A stretch of DNA of 64,000 nucleotides from Siphonodentalium dalli (Eukaryota; Mollusca; Scaphopoda; Gadilida; Siphonodentaliidae), in the NCBI GenBank assembly GCA_032622095.1, contig CP136064.1, forward strand, positions 111,588,004-111,652,003. The letters are read 5' to 3'. Both the position numbers and the translations under genes were made by a program. How positions within the stretch are numbered: the first letter of the stretch is position 1; each line of letters starts with the position of its first letter. The notes under the pieces are model-generated. The model worked only from the letters and a program-made list of their open reading frames with translations. It was not told the DNA's origin and did not search any database. This document shows positions 12,073 through 24,071 of the stretch, in pieces.

Positions 12073-13012
12073 TACATTTGTATAAATATGTCAACATTTG
12101 TTCTCATTATGTCGAATTAATCTCAGTCGGAATATCTTTTGACTAAAGGAGGCCATGTTGGACGCCATCTTGGATCCTGAATTTTGCCCAACGCGGATTT
12201 TAGCGGACTTTGGATATGTTGTAGCAGAGATTGTCCCACGTTGAAGAACACCAAGATCGCTTCTTTACCAATTTCTTCTGGGTCAACCCCTTTCTTTGCG
12301 TACCACGACCACACTAGTTACTGAGTTCAGTGCATTGCAATGAGTCCATATATGTCAAAACTTACATTGTTTGCCGATTGTATGCATCGTTGTCTGTCTC
12401 TGGTGGGATACACTGGGAACGATGCACGATAATAGTATTTCTAGTAATGCGAACATGCACTAATAAAGTGTATTGGACAGATATATAGCTTGGGCCATAT
12501 AATGTGTTATAACCAATCTAACATAGCACTCAACTGATCGTGTGCATGATTCGTATCAGACTTATTTTCATTGAATTGAAATTTAAACGAAATAAACTCT
12601 ACTGATAAAAATTATACAAAAGTGTACTGTAATATGACTACTACATTAATATTGGAGTCTTGGAGATTGTGATGGCTGATTGTATAGTCCTGACAATTAC
12701 AGTTATACACCTATGTACAACTACTATTGGATTAATGTGACTGTCTTGTCTACAAAATACAAGATATTAATCACTTGAATGTGTAAATACATCGTTGCTA
12801 ATTTATATGATGGCAAATACGCAATAATATTCGCGATAGTTTATTATAACTGAAGTAAAATAGTGGACCGGACCGGAGAGTACCAGACCGACGGCAAAAA
12901 GCGTTCCGGTCCGTTCCAGCGACACCCGGTCCGGACCGTGGTCCACCCCTGGACTGCGGTCCACCCCTGGACTGCGGACCAGACTGGTCCGGTCCGCATC
13001 ACTAGTTCCTAG

Positions 13013-13400
13013 TCAGATCTAGAAAATAATGTATCCCCACATAATATATTTATTAATCAGTGCAGATGGTGGACACCTTCCAGTGATAATTTTCACCCAG
13101 AATATTGTCTTCCCCTAGTTTTCTGACATCATCAACTAAGATATATTCCATTATTGGAGAGTGTTCATAAGAAATGCAATTCTTGACTATTTGTATTCTT
13201 TTATTATTAATTATTATATCATAATAATAGTCTTATCAACAGAACACATATGCATGTACAATAAATATTTAGTACATCAATAATGAGCACACAAAGCTTT
13301 GAAACAATATTGAAAACAAAAAAATATATAAACACATTCAGTTATTTGTAGATAATATACATGTTGAAACATTGACACTATTATAAACCACAGACAAAAA
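13013..13400. other. Unassigned AT-rich stretch
   Basis: Nothing beyond AT-rich sequence is seen here. It resumes the flank interrupted by the hAT-like insertion. Confidence 0.4.
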
Positions 13401-14240
13401 TGTCAATGACCATGTAGCTCAGCTTGGAGAGAGGTTAATGTCATACATTACAATGGGTTGAATTATTATGAAAAGTTTAAGTCATACCAGACGTTTACCT
13501 GAATAGCCATATAAAGTTTGGGATCAATTGGATAAAACATGATGGATGAAGGGTATGCCAAAGTATTTATTTATTCAAAGAGCAGCCATGTTTCTGACCA
13601 AATATTGTTCAAATTTGATAGCTCCCATCTAGAAATGATAACATTTTTCCGATAAATGTTGGCTGCAGAGTGTGGCAATGGATTCAATTAAGAAATCCAA
13701 CATGTTTAACTAAATTTGGAAAACTTTGAAGACTTCCATCTAATGGTCAACCCACAGTTCCATATGAAGTTTAGGGGCGGTATGATAAGGAATGTGACAT
13801 GTAGGATATGACAAAGAATTTAGTCGTGCAATTAGTAACAACAATATGGCATCTGGTACCCATGTAAATCAACAAAATTCACATCTTGTGGCAATGCATG
13901 AAAAATCCATATAAACTTTGGTGACAATCGGATGAGAGATGTGAACTGTTTGTTGTACTAATGGAAATTTATGATGGGCGGACAATGTTTGTGCTTGAAT
14001 TTGTCAAGATGAGCTAAAGTCATATATCCATACCAAAACCATTACACATGAGGTCTATTCATCACACTTTTATCCTAGATATCTAGATGGTTAATACTTA
14101 AGTTGTCAGTTGTTGGTTTCAGCAAAATAATTTTATACAGTTACACAGTGTTATTGACAGTGGAAGCGTCAGTGACACTACAGCTCAACTTGGAATTGGG
14201 ATTATGCACTGGAATCTTTTGTGGGGAGGATTAACAAGCA
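13401..14240 (+). repeat. Ancient R160-type repeats
   Basis: A degraded R160 left module (TGTCAATGACCATGTAGCTCAGCTT) opens the stretch at 13401. It is followed by diverged units with AAAGTATTTATTTATTCAAAGAG, AGCCATGTTTCTGACC and GGCAATGGATTCAATTAAGAAATCC. A second left-module relic (GTCAGTGACACTACAGCTCAACTT) is at about 14169. Divergence is much higher than in the arrays after 26781, so the family has been active or amplified at very different times. Confidence 0.7.
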
Positions 14241-14884
14241 CTATACCGGTATATTGTAAACAGTTTGGTGTCCTTTCTAACCAATGGTCACTTAGTGTGG
14301 TCTGCCTGTTGTTGAGTGTACTGCTTATTGCATACTTTTTGCCTACTGATTGTTTACATAGTTTAGCATTTGTTTAAGAACACAGATAACTAACATGGCA
14401 ATAACATGCAATTTACGCGATGATTTTAAGAACAAAGTTTGTCTATGATACAATATTCTTTTTGTTTACAGAAGTGTTAACAAATATGGCTATTTTAATA
14501 GCAATACTACTGATAACACTTAAGGTATCAGTAACATTGGCCTTTTCGGATATTAAAAGCACATAGTGTTCTAAACATACAACAATAACTAATGTGAACG
14601 AGAGGCGGATCACGATCTGCAGATGTTTAACACATACCTTGGCGACAGCTATGAGCTATTTTCATAAAACCTTACACAATCCTTTCCATGAGTGCAAAAC
14701 TTTCAACAATTCAAGCCTTACTATTAAGTTCACAAGTGGAATAACACTTATTGGGCACCTTGCTCACATTAACACAATGTTAACACAGATGTGGCTTTGA
14801 TTTCAACCTATCAGTGACTCCAACACAGATATGTCTTTTTGAGTGATAAAGCTAATTAAACTCAATTAAAAGTGGGACAGTTTA
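14240..14884. other. Unassigned AT-rich stretch
   Basis: No gene or repeat is supported. A pyrimidine-rich tract ending CAG near 14472 is not followed by a usable open frame. Confidence 0.4.
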
Positions 14885-15538
14885 GGCCAAAAAAAAAAAG
14901 TGTTTTGGTTCTCGGGCAATTTTTTTCTTCAAATCAATGAGGGAGGGAGGGTTTTATTTTTATTTTTTATTTTTTTCTGCGCATAGTAAGCATGGACAAA
15001 GATACCTTCCTCTGTCTAGTAATAACCAGAAAGGTAGAGGGAACTGTTATGCATATAAACTCATTTAGTCTTATATAAAAATGACATTGTACTACCAGTG
15101 TATGACTGGGATTACCAAACAATATATAATGCCCCTGACATTAACTACTGTTATTGTTGTCTAAAAACTGATAACTCCCCATTCTAATATGTGATCCTGA
15201 ATTTAGTCCTGTGCCTTTCAATTGTATAAAGTTACAATTAGTGTAAGTTGTTCACAATGACTAATTGTAAGAAGAGCATGAGGATCAGCTAATCATTTTC
15301 TTAATTGTAGTCATCTACTTTATGTTGTAAGCCTGCAAGTCACTTTTTAACACATTACATGTTAGAGCTCAATGCACACTAATATTCAACACATATCTGC
15401 TATGGACATGTTGATTAAATCCCCAAAAAAAAAAGTTTTTTTGTCGTAACATCGGGCATTGCAATAAAAAGGCCTAATGCGGCCCTTTTTATTCAATGCG
15501 GCGGTGCCTGAGAACCAAAACCTTTTTTTTTTTTGGCC
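14885..15538. mobile_element. TTA-flanked TIR element, Harbinger-like MITE
   Basis: The left end reads GGCC, an A run, then GTGTTTTGGTTCTCGGGC. The right end is the inverse: GCC(T)GAGAACCAAAACC, a T run, then GGCC. TTA stands immediately outside both ends (14882-14884 and 15539-15541). A 3 bp TTA/TAA duplication is typical of PIF/Harbinger. There is no transposase, so the element is non-autonomous. Near the right end an internal palindrome (AATAAAAAGGCC against GGCCCTTTTTATT) adds a second hairpin. Confidence 0.7.
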
Positions 15539-15540
15539 TT

Positions 15541-17370
15541 ATAGCTGTTAAATACAAAATAGTTAAGAAATTAAGTAGATAAACACCATAGCAACTCATG
15601 TTATCCGTTTATTACAATGGAACATGAGACATAACATATTGTGTTATTTTTTATTAATATATGTAGTATCATTGCTATTTTTTTTTTATTATGTTTTGTG
15701 TCGGCTGCATATTAAAAATTCATAACAACCTATTAATATTCCGCAACTAAAAAAACAATCAATACCTGAACAACTATACAAGTGAGGAATGTATAGACCT
15801 GGATATAAAATATGATTGCTAATGATTGGCTATAAAGGTTAGTTTTCTTCTAAGCTGATCATTGGAAAGATACAATGTTTGTAAACAGTTTAAATATAAT
15901 TAAAGTTATGGTTAATATTTTCAAAACCATTCGATCCGATACAAAATTCTATACAGGTGAAGAATGTGTCATGATTATCACAGATGTGATTATTTATAGA
16001 GTGGTCATGTACAAAATATTTAGCTATCACATTGTGTCATCAGGATTGATGAAGGAAGTTAATATATTTAAGCAAATAAACCAAATGACCATCACTATGC
16101 AGGTCAGGGGGTGTGTTATCATAAACCGTGCCATAACTATAAACATAATCAATGGAAATATTTGAGTTATCAAATTGGATAGTAAGGGGTTAGTCTTACC
16201 CAAACTAATGAACTGATAAACACAGAGTAGTCAGTCTCAAGAATCCCAGCACTGTTAATATTATTCTGCAACCCAAATGCATTTAAGGGAATTTCAAAAT
16301 AAGACATTTCCTCTAATGATGAATATTCAATTGGTCATGTATTGAAACACTGACTGAACCTGGCTCAAAGTGAAGGCGATAATTTAATATCGGTCTATCA
16401 GATGATATGTGTCTATCAACTGGATTTTAATCAAAAAATGGAGAATGATCAAATAAAAAACATGAGAAGACCATATGATGTGTGTAGAGGGTTAATCATT
16501 TTCGATGACATCATATGATGGAAGTAAGGAATGTGTGGAATAACTCTTTTCTAAGATATGACAACAGTGTCTTTGTAAACAATTAATGTACGTACCTGTT
16601 TCAACACAGAAAACAGAACTGGAATAAAGGGCTTTCAATTATAGTGTGATAGACGATAAAAAAGTCTGCAGTCATCAGTAGTTACAAAGTACTATGGTTG
16701 TCCATAGCTATATATTGTCTCACTCCAAACCACAGGCCTGTTGTGTCATGTTCTCTTCAAATTTCACAGTGCATGGCAAACAGGTATGAATTATTAAGGG
16801 CCATAACTCTGTTGAAATATATTGGATCAAACCGATATTTGAACTTGATCTGTATTTAGTTGTCAGAAATTCATATACCAAATTTGGTGTCTATCAGATG
16901 AAAAATGTTAGAGTCATCGTCAGGCTTGGATGAATTCTATTTAAAAACAAGAGTGGAAAGGGTTAACTAAACATTACCAAAATCCAATCCATACAGATAA
17001 AGAACGTGCTAAGAAAGACGTAGGTATGAAATATCAGGCAGATCAGAAGAAAATTGTTTGACTTAGATGCATCAGATAGCATTTGTGTGCAGTGTTAGTT
17101 ATTTTCTAAACTGATCAACTAATCAACACCAAAAACTATACAGGTGAGCCATGTATCATCATAAACCAGCATATATGAACACAATGGGTAAAATAATACA
17201 TGAGTTATGGCATCGGATAGAACATGACCAGGTATGGATGGAAAGTGTTAATCATTTCTAAACTAACAACCGATCGATACCAAAAACTATACAGGTGAGG
17301 GGTGTGTCATCATAAACGCGCAATTAAATTTGAACATGATCCGATAAAAAATACTTGAGTGTTGAGTGTT
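15541..17370 (+). repeat. Degenerate tandem array, period about 155 bp
   Basis: The phrase ACCAAAAACTATACAGGTGAG recurs near 17125 and 17277. Recognisable relics lie near 15770, 15940, 16085 and 16975, each followed by GTGT(C/T)ATCATAAAC-like sequence and a GTTAATC...CTAA(A/G)CTGAT block. It is too diverged to be a recent array. The 96-codon frame at 15875-16165 lies within these repeats and is not convincing as coding. Confidence 0.6.
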
Positions 17371-17851
17371 TTGTTTATCGCTCACTATTTAATATCATTA
17401 TACTATACTACTATATGGAAATAACACTCCACCCCATGTTCAATTAGGAACAAGATATGTGTCCCACTGTTGTGAGTAAACATAAACATATAAATCAGGA
17501 CTTAGCAAATAAAACTGAAATATATGGGTCACCCGACTCACCCTTTCCATGACTGGAGCTTCATGAAATTTTGAGAAAACCCTGTGCCAATGCATGTTCA
17601 CATATATAAGGTAGCCTCACATATATAAGAGAATACATTGACCTAACATAATTTCCTTGACCTTCAAAATCAGTTCATTCTCGTATATATATGAGAGGGT
17701 CCCTTTAATACTACACCAACACAGACCCTGTTATGAAAGGGTTCATACCAATACTAATAATAAAATGTCAAACTGTATTTGTTTTAGACAGTGGTCAAAA
17801 CATTGGATTAAACTGCATTCATCCAAAGGTTCCAACCCACTATCTGCTAGC
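17371..17851. other. Unassigned stretch
   Basis: There is no supported gene. Short frames near 17657-17990 overlap the left arm of the next element and share no protein motif. Confidence 0.4.
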
Positions 17852-17853
17852 TA

Positions 17854-18736
17854 ATGGAGCGTTCCACAGAGGCCACGCCCACAGCGTAGTCCCGCCCAAT
17901 GGCAATTTATTAGAATATATTCGACCAATCAGATGCCGAGCCGGCCGCTGGCTGCGGAGATCTTTTCGACGCCATCTTTCTTCACCCTAATTTTGATATC
18001 CATGCATACATTCAGTGTTAAATTGGTTATATTCAAACAACTTTTTTGTTGTCAAATCATAATATACTGAGATTTGTATCTGCGGCATGATGTTACAAAT
18101 TTATCCGTGATTATAACAGTGTTTTTCGTTTAGCATGACACTTGTCACAATTTTCACATTTAATGGCAAAACGAATGTATGTTCTCTGGTTTAGATATAT
18201 TAGAGTTCAGTGATCTGTCTGTCTGTTCTGGTCCGTATGCAATTTTTCTTCCAGAACCCTTGATCGATTTTAACCACATTTGGCGTGGTGCCAACTTATA
18301 TTTTAAACTAAATTTTTTAAACAAATAAAAATACTTTTGAATTTTTTTTTTGAATTTTTTAGCAAGAAGTTTTAATCTAAAAATCTAAAAAAAACAATTC
18401 AAAATTAAATAAAAAAAATTAAATTTCAAATTTTTTTTTTTTTAATTTAAAAAACAATTATTATTTTGTTTTTGTTCAACAGCAGATCAAAGTTCAATCT
18501 AAAAAAATAATAAAAAATTGAATCTCAATAATTTTTTTTAAATCAAACTGGTTAAAAGATCAAATTTGAACGAATCATATACATGAGTCTGTTTCAGCTA
18601 GTTAACATAATGGCAGGTGCTAATGTGTTCACGTCGGAAATCGATCTCGGGTAACAGAAAATATTTATGTGGATAAAGTATTTTCACCCGTGGGCGGGAC
18701 TACCGCTGTGGGTGTGGCCTCTGTGGAAAGCTCCAT
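17854..18736. mobile_element. TA-flanked TIR element
   Basis: Imperfect inverted ends of about 50 bp pair 17854-17903 with 18736-18686: ATGGAGCGTTCCACAGAGG on the left and its complement on the right, including GGCGGGACTA(C)CGCTGTGGG. TA stands outside each end, compatible with a Tc1/mariner-type TA duplication. The centre (18300-18545) is A/T homopolymer-rich. No transposase is present. Confidence 0.65.
18300..18545. repeat. A/T low-complexity tract
   Basis: Long runs of A and T, with words such as AAAAAATTAAATTT, fill this stretch inside the TIR element. Confidence 0.9.
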
Positions 18737-19027
18737 TAGTTTATACTGTGTTGCAGAGTGTCACCTGTATATAGTAAAGCCAGTGTATTGCCATATCTAC
18801 ATGCACACATTGGAATGTCAAATAGCCTGTAAAACAACTGTAGTTAACAGAAGGAATTTAATATGCTGGGCAGGGATCTGGCTATATGGTGGGGTTGGAT
18901 GGACATAGTTGATAATGGGAGATGATGGTGATGTGGTGTGACCAAAAAAAATTAAACTTCTATAACCAAAAAAAGTCAAATTAAAAATAAAAAACTTTAA
19001 AATTTATATAGACTTTATTTCATTTAA

Positions 19028-19280
19028 TTGAGCAAGGATTCCAATCTAATATTTTTAAAGAGTTATGTCCCTGGCTCTACTCCTATCATCCAAGGACCCT
19101 CCATACCAAATATAAGCTGAAGAGGCCTGGTGTTTTTTTAGAAATTGTTTTAAGAATTACTATGATGGGAAAAAGCTGTGGTGCTGGCTTTGTAAGTATT
19201 TGACTTGACAACCTTATTTTAACAAATCTGATAATGTGAGTCACACAGGGAACATCCACACCAAACATTCGGTCTTATGG
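19028..19280 (+). repeat. R3 family fragment
   Basis: The stretch matches the repeat seen at 21640, 23690 and 63740: AAGGACCCTCCATACCAAATATAAGCT, TTAAGAATTACTATG, AACAAATCTGA and GGGAACATCCACACCAAA. It lacks the terminal hairpin. Confidence 0.7.
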
Positions 19281-20560
19281 TTCTGGGGGAAAAGACAAAT
19301 TTTGATTTTGAATTCGGTGATAATGGGTGATTATACTTAGCAGATATCATAACGTCCAATTTTCGTGAAGAATCGACCAAAATCAAACAGAAATTTTCAA
19401 ACGACATATATGAGAAAAAAAATCACACAACATGTTCAAACAAGCTCATCATGAATCACCATAATAGAAACCAATTGTTGAAAAATGTTGTTAAAATTAG
19501 TACAGAAAAATTGTTAACAAGAGGTCGTGAGAATGTGATGTTGAATGTGGCAGAGACAAGAGTAATTTATTTTTCAAATGCTAGAAACATTTGTCTCGTT
19601 TGGGGAAATTAAATCAGAAAATCTTTGTAAAATTAAACTATAATCTATATTATCATGTTTGGGATAATAATATTGATTAAATTGTATCAAAACCAACTAT
19701 TGTTAGAACTTAATATAGACAGGGATCATATTTTAAGAGGCAGACGCAAGTTTTGCATAAATCCTGCCGAAAATGGCAAGATATTTTCTATAATGAATTT
19801 CTCTCGATCTATATGGCAAAAAAATCTAGAGTTTCTTATATCATCATCTTCATTGTATATTGAATCTGAGCAATTAAAGTATGGGCTCTAATTAATACTC
19901 GAGGTGTCACCAGAAAGCGGAATTTCAGCAACCACCATTTTTTAGGTAGCCCAGCTATTCTAACTTTGGGAACCAGTTCTTGTGGGGTCAATATAGGGGG
20001 CAAAATATAATTTTTTTTCACTTTTTTCACTGGCGTCTTTTGTGTATGATATGTGAATTGAAATTTCTCAAACATAGTATGTATGAAACTCAGGTGCAGT
20101 TCAGAAAAATTTGGATGTGGTCAGATTATTCTCCCCGACTACAGTTGCGATCAAAATTTAGCATTCAACCTACTGAATATATTTTGTTATATTACTCAAA
20201 CTTTGATAGTAATATCTCTAAATGGTCACATCGTGCTACTATGTGAAGACAATACAATGGCGTCTGACATACTGTAATTATCAGTAATCTAATTCAAGCA
20301 ATATATGTAGTTAGTCGCTATATTTATGCTTCTAGATGCAGTACTGGGAAAAAGTTTGTATAGAATACTTTATAATGACACCGATATCATACAGTCTGAT
20401 GCATGTTGAGCCAAACGAAAAATTATCACAAGACTATAGTTTTTTTTTCACAATGTGAAGATGTTGTAAATTATTGTCTTATTGATACCTGTTATCAACT
20501 GACTAAATTTAATGTTGAAGTCAATTGTAGATCATAATGAATTTTAGCGTGACAAATATA
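19281..20560. other. Unassigned stretch
   Basis: Short frames (19655-19891 plus; 20075-19836 minus) look moderately protein-like but have no splice-site support or recognised domain. I see no repeat structure. Confidence 0.35.
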
Positions 20561-20639
20561 CTTGCAAATGATACTCCAGCATCATCATCATCATGACATC
20601 ATCATCACAGATGCACCCATCGTATGTGTCATCCTTTCT

Positions 20640-21215
20640 ATGATGTTGTTCTACATTTTTATGGTGTCCATTCACCTTAAATTTGCGTGGAGTGCGAATC
20701 ATTTATGACTTTATAAGGTGGTAGCACTGTTCTTTTTTGGTGCGCATTCATCTTTATATATTGTCCATTTACCTTCATATGCTATGTTTCACCTGTATAT
20801 GGTATCCATTCACCATTAGTATGATGTCCTCTATTCTCTATATGATATGCATACATCTTTGATGATGTGGTTCCACCTTTATATATGGTTTCCATTCATT
20901 TTTAGAGGACAATTGTCATCATATGGTGGAAATATGCCCATATTTATATGGTGTGAAAATATCTTTAAATATGGTGTCAATTCACTATCATAATGCTATA
21001 CCATAACATACAGACATATACTCATCATATATACACATCATATAAAGTTGTATATGCAGCATATAAAGTAATATGTACATCATATAAATAATAGCGGCCA
21101 TCATAAATGGTCACCATATACAGATTAAGGTAAATTGATACCAACAAAGGTAAATGGACACCATATAAAGGTACAAACCACATCATATATAGGTAAATAC
21201 ACACCATAACAAGAC
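20640..21215. repeat. Minisatellite of about 20 bp units in inverted arrangement
   Basis: The left half carries units of the type GGTGTCCATTCACCTTTATAT. The right half carries the complement, AAGGTAAATGGACACCATAT. The orientation switch is near 20950. A small extra patch of the same unit lies at 24072-24150, just after an R3 hairpin. An (ATC)n patch precedes it at about 20578-20607. Confidence 0.75.
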
Positions 21216-21390
21216 AGTCAAAGACTGTGGGGTCGCTCACCATACTGCAAAGACTGATAAGACTGGGACTTTGGAGACCATAACAGAACTTTTCATAATC
21301 ACTTTAAAAAAGTAATCTAAACAGGATATGTAGATAGAGAGGCTTCACATACCAACTGTACGCTACTGATCACCCCCCCTCCTCCTCCAG

Positions 21391-21594
21391 CTCATGTCCC
21401 TTCCCGACAAGGCTCCAGACTCCCAAGTCTTAGATTGGCAACTGTCATCTCAAACTTTCTCTATTGTTGGAAATTTCCAATCTCACAAGCACCTTTTTAT
21501 AAACTATTTAGACATGTTTGAAGCCCAATTATCCATGGACCCAAAAACAGCATATATGTATGTTAAATTAATCAGTCAGGTAGTTAGTTCCAAG
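21391..21594 (+). CDS. Candidate internal exon of an unidentified gene
   Basis: An open stretch of 63-68 codons starts right after a strong acceptor: TACTGAT (a good branch-point match) about 17 bases upstream, then a C/T tract ending CTCCAG at 21390. Two donors lie in the same frame: CAG|GTAGTT after 21579 and AAG|GTAGAT after 21594. Both give an exon whose length is a multiple of three (phase 0 at each side). The translation is mixed and hydrophilic (S-H-K-H-L-F-I-N-Y-L-D-M-F then D-P-K-T-A-Y-M-Y-V-K-L-I-S-Q), unlike nearby repeat translations, and suggests an alpha-helical globular segment. I do not recognise the family. It is single-copy within this window. No partner exon was found, so it could also be a pseudo-exon. 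Confidence 0.45.
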
Positions 21595-21639
21595 GTAGAT
21601 GTTTTAATGAATTTTGTATTTTAATGATCTTATTAGACA

Positions 21640-22094
21640 CAAAAGTGTTAAGTCCCCATAGCCCCGTCATTTCTTAACAGGTTGCCTTATGTTAACAAAT
21701 CTGAATCTCAGTCACTAAAGGATCCTCCATCCTATATGTAAGCTAAATAGTCCAACCTCTCTTGAGAAGACATTTTAAGTATTACTATAGAGGCATACAG
21801 TTATGTCTCGGGTCCCACACTATATCTGATGGTAGATGAGAAGTCGTTTTTAAGAATTACCATGGAGGGCAAGAGTTATGGCCCTGGCTTCACAACCATT
21901 TGAAAGAGTGACCTCATTTGAACAATTCTGAATGTGAATCACCTAGGGAAAATATCCACACCAAATATGAACCCATTCAGTCTTATGATCTAGAGAAGAT
22001 GTTCACAGAATTGTTGACAGATTGATGGATGGACAGAAAGATGAACAGGTGACAGATGAGAAGTGATGACTATAGCTTCGTCTCAGGTGAGCTC
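21640..22094 (+). repeat. R3 element fragment with right end
   Basis: R3 units (GATCCTCCATCCTATATGTAAGCT, AACAAATCTGAAT, GGGAAAATATCCACACCAAATATGAACCC) lead into a right terminus: TTGTTGACAG, a GATGGATGGACAG spacer, and ATAGCTTCGTCTCAGGTGAGCT. Compared with 24038-24071, the terminal hairpin here has lost part of its left arm. The start matches 63745 onwards closely. Confidence 0.75.
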
Positions 22095-22329
22095 AAAAAT
22101 TACATTTCATTGAACAAATCTGTAAATCACCTCCCCAACACTGTGGGGACATCGCTGCAAGAATATGACATTATCTTATTATACCAGTAGCGTACAGCAT
22201 AGATACAGGTAGTGTGGGTGGGGTCTCTGCCCCTATTTGAACAAACATGAATCCCCATCTCTGATATCTATTCATCTTATAATTATAAACATTCGCTTTT
22301 AAGAGTTAAAGTTAATTGATTTTCCAAAA

Positions 22330-22660
22330 AGGCCCCCATTGGAACAGATCTAAACATGCCACCCAAGGACCCTGCATACACAAATATAAGCTAAATAGAC
22401 TTGATGGTTCTTGAGTAGTAATAGTTGTTAGAATTACTATGGAGGGAAAACGTTATGGCCCTGGCATCCCTCCTATTTGACCTGATGAACTTATTTGAAC
22501 AAATCTGAATTTGAGTCACATACAGGTAGGGAATTCATATAGATCTCGAGAAGAAAACAATTGTTGATGGATGGATGGACAGAACAATGGATGGAAGGAC
22601 ACACCGACAGACCAACATATTTAATCCAATATACCCCCCCCCCCACTTTTTTGTCCATAA
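22330..22660 (+). repeat. R3-like fragment ending in GGATGGA spacer and C run
   Basis: It contains CCAAGGACCCTGCATACACAAATATAAGCT, AGAATTACTATGGAGG and AACAAATCTGAATTTGAGTCAC. It then has TTGTTGATGGATGGATGGACAG and a C run (22634-22646) preceded by ATATA. The spacer is like that of other R3 and R2 right ends, but no clear hairpin remains. Confidence 0.6.
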
Positions 22661-22689
22661 TAAGGTATAATGAGGTCATGTAGCTAAGT

Positions 22690-23130
22690 GATTAAGAAAA
22701 TAATATTGGAACAGCCAAGCGTGAATTTAGTGTGTCTGAGTTCCAAAAAGGGTGAATGTAGTGATGCTATTCTGTACGGTAGGCTAGCATCAACAAATTC
22801 ACATCTGGGAACCCAATTTTACTTAGTCCTCAACTGCTATGGGAGACCTAGGGACAGACAGAAGTTCTCCAGCTGAAGTTGGTGACATTACTGACATATG
22901 ACAGTATGCGCACCCATTTGACACCTCAATTGTGCATTTTAAAATCTGAACAGAAAGGAAAAGAGCTGCTAAAAATGTCACTTTGAAACTCTAGATACTT
23001 CCCAGAAGATGAAGCCTAAGCAGAATGAGGTCCACATAGGGTATATTTGGCGATGCTAGCCTGTCGTGCAGGGTAGCATAATTAAATTCACCCTCTGGGA
23101 ACCTCATTCTACAAATGATGCCAGACACAC
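22690..23130. mobile_element. Two hairpin MITE copies, GCAGAATGAGG family
   Basis: The second copy (about 23017-23105) folds back: GCAGAATGAGGTCC and GGCGATGCTAGCC pair with GGGTAGCATAATTAAATTC and GGAACCTCATTCT. The first copy (about 22735-22960) has the same core plus the longer tail (GGGAGACCTAGG, CCAGCTGAAGTTGGTGA) also seen at 38400-38520 and 63105-63190. Confidence 0.65.
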
Positions 23131-23305
23131 TTAAAGCTCTGAGAAAAGGAATTTAATCTGATATTAATGACCAGTGTAATGTAAACAATGATGGTGCTAC
23201 TGACAACTTTAGAAAACAAATGTACAACACAATTAATCTCATTTAAATAATGAATGACACGAATACACTCCCTGTGGACTCTGCGTATAGATACAGAAGT
23301 TCTCT

Positions 23306-23690
23306 TATCTATCTATCTATCTGGCCCTGATTATAAACAACATGTGTCATGTCTGTCAGTTCAGAGCAGAGTTGGCTTGTAATGAGAATGCACAGATACT
23401 AGTATTAAAAGGAATTTACTGAACATTTCTGTACATCCGACTGTTCATCTTTTCTCCCAAACCCCTGATTTCAACCAAATTTAGTGGGGAGACTAGAGGT
23501 ACCTACCCCCCCCCCCGAAGATGTAATGTCAGAAGTTCTTAAAAATTTTAATTAAATGTTTTTTATTTTATTTAAATAAAAAATATTTTATTTAATAAAA
23601 AAAATATTTATTAAAAATAAAATATATATAATTTTTTTTTTTTTTGGTTAAATTGAGCAATAAGTTAAATCTAAAAAAAAAATATTCTTC
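23306..23690. repeat. Simple repeats: ATCT run and A/T tract
   Basis: A short (ATCT)n run lies at about 23306-23324, a C run at about 23507-23517, and a dense A/T tract at 23540-23690. Nothing else is visible here. Confidence 0.85.
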
Positions 23691-24071
23691 AGATTTATGT
23701 CCATAGCCCCACCCACATTTGACCCAGTGACCTCATTTGAACAAATCTGAACCACAGTCACCCAAGATACGCTCATACCAAATATGAACCCATTTGGCCC
23801 GACAACTTCAGAAAAGTAGTCGTTTTAAGAATTACTGTGGAAAAATAGTTATGGTCCTGACATCAAAACTATTTGACTTGGTGACCTCATTTGAACAAAT
23901 CTGAATAAGAGTCATCTATAGCTAGGGAACATCCACACCAAATATAAACCCAATCGGTCTGATGGTTTCAGAGGAGAAGATGTTTAAAGAATTGTTGACG
24001 GACGGTACGACGGACGACGGATGAGGAGTGATGACTATAGCTCCACCGGAGACTTCGTCTCAGGTGAGCTA
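23690..24071 (+). repeat. R3 element fragment with intact right-end hairpin
   Basis: Two R3 units (AACAAATCTGAACCACAGTCACC, ACCAAATATGAACCC) are followed by ATTGTTGACGGACGGTACGACGGACG and the hairpin at 24038-24071. TAGCTCCACC pairs with GGTGAGCTA around a GGAGACTTCGTCTCA loop that is itself self-complementary. The element stops directly at AAAA. Confidence 0.8.

Larger units (their letters stand above)
8267..13004. mobile_element. hAT-like inverted-repeat element, 4.7 kb
   Basis: The ends are TAGTGATGCGGACCGGACC on the left and its complement, ending GGTCCGCATCACTA, on the right. They are flanked by CTTCCTAG (8259-8266) and GTTCCTAG (13005-13012), an 8 bp target duplication with one mismatch. 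An 8 bp duplication and TAGTG...CACTA termini are diagnostic of the hAT superfamily. No hAT transposase is visible inside, so this is a non-autonomous element. Inside the tips lie long inverted arms (8341-8745 against about 11620-12072). The right side holds an extra 0.8 kb, and the middle 2.9 kb is unrelated to the arms. Confidence 0.82.

Noticed and set aside
19655-20277. Overlapping short frames as a possible gene
   Set aside because: Moderately protein-like but without splice signals, a consistent frame or a known motif.
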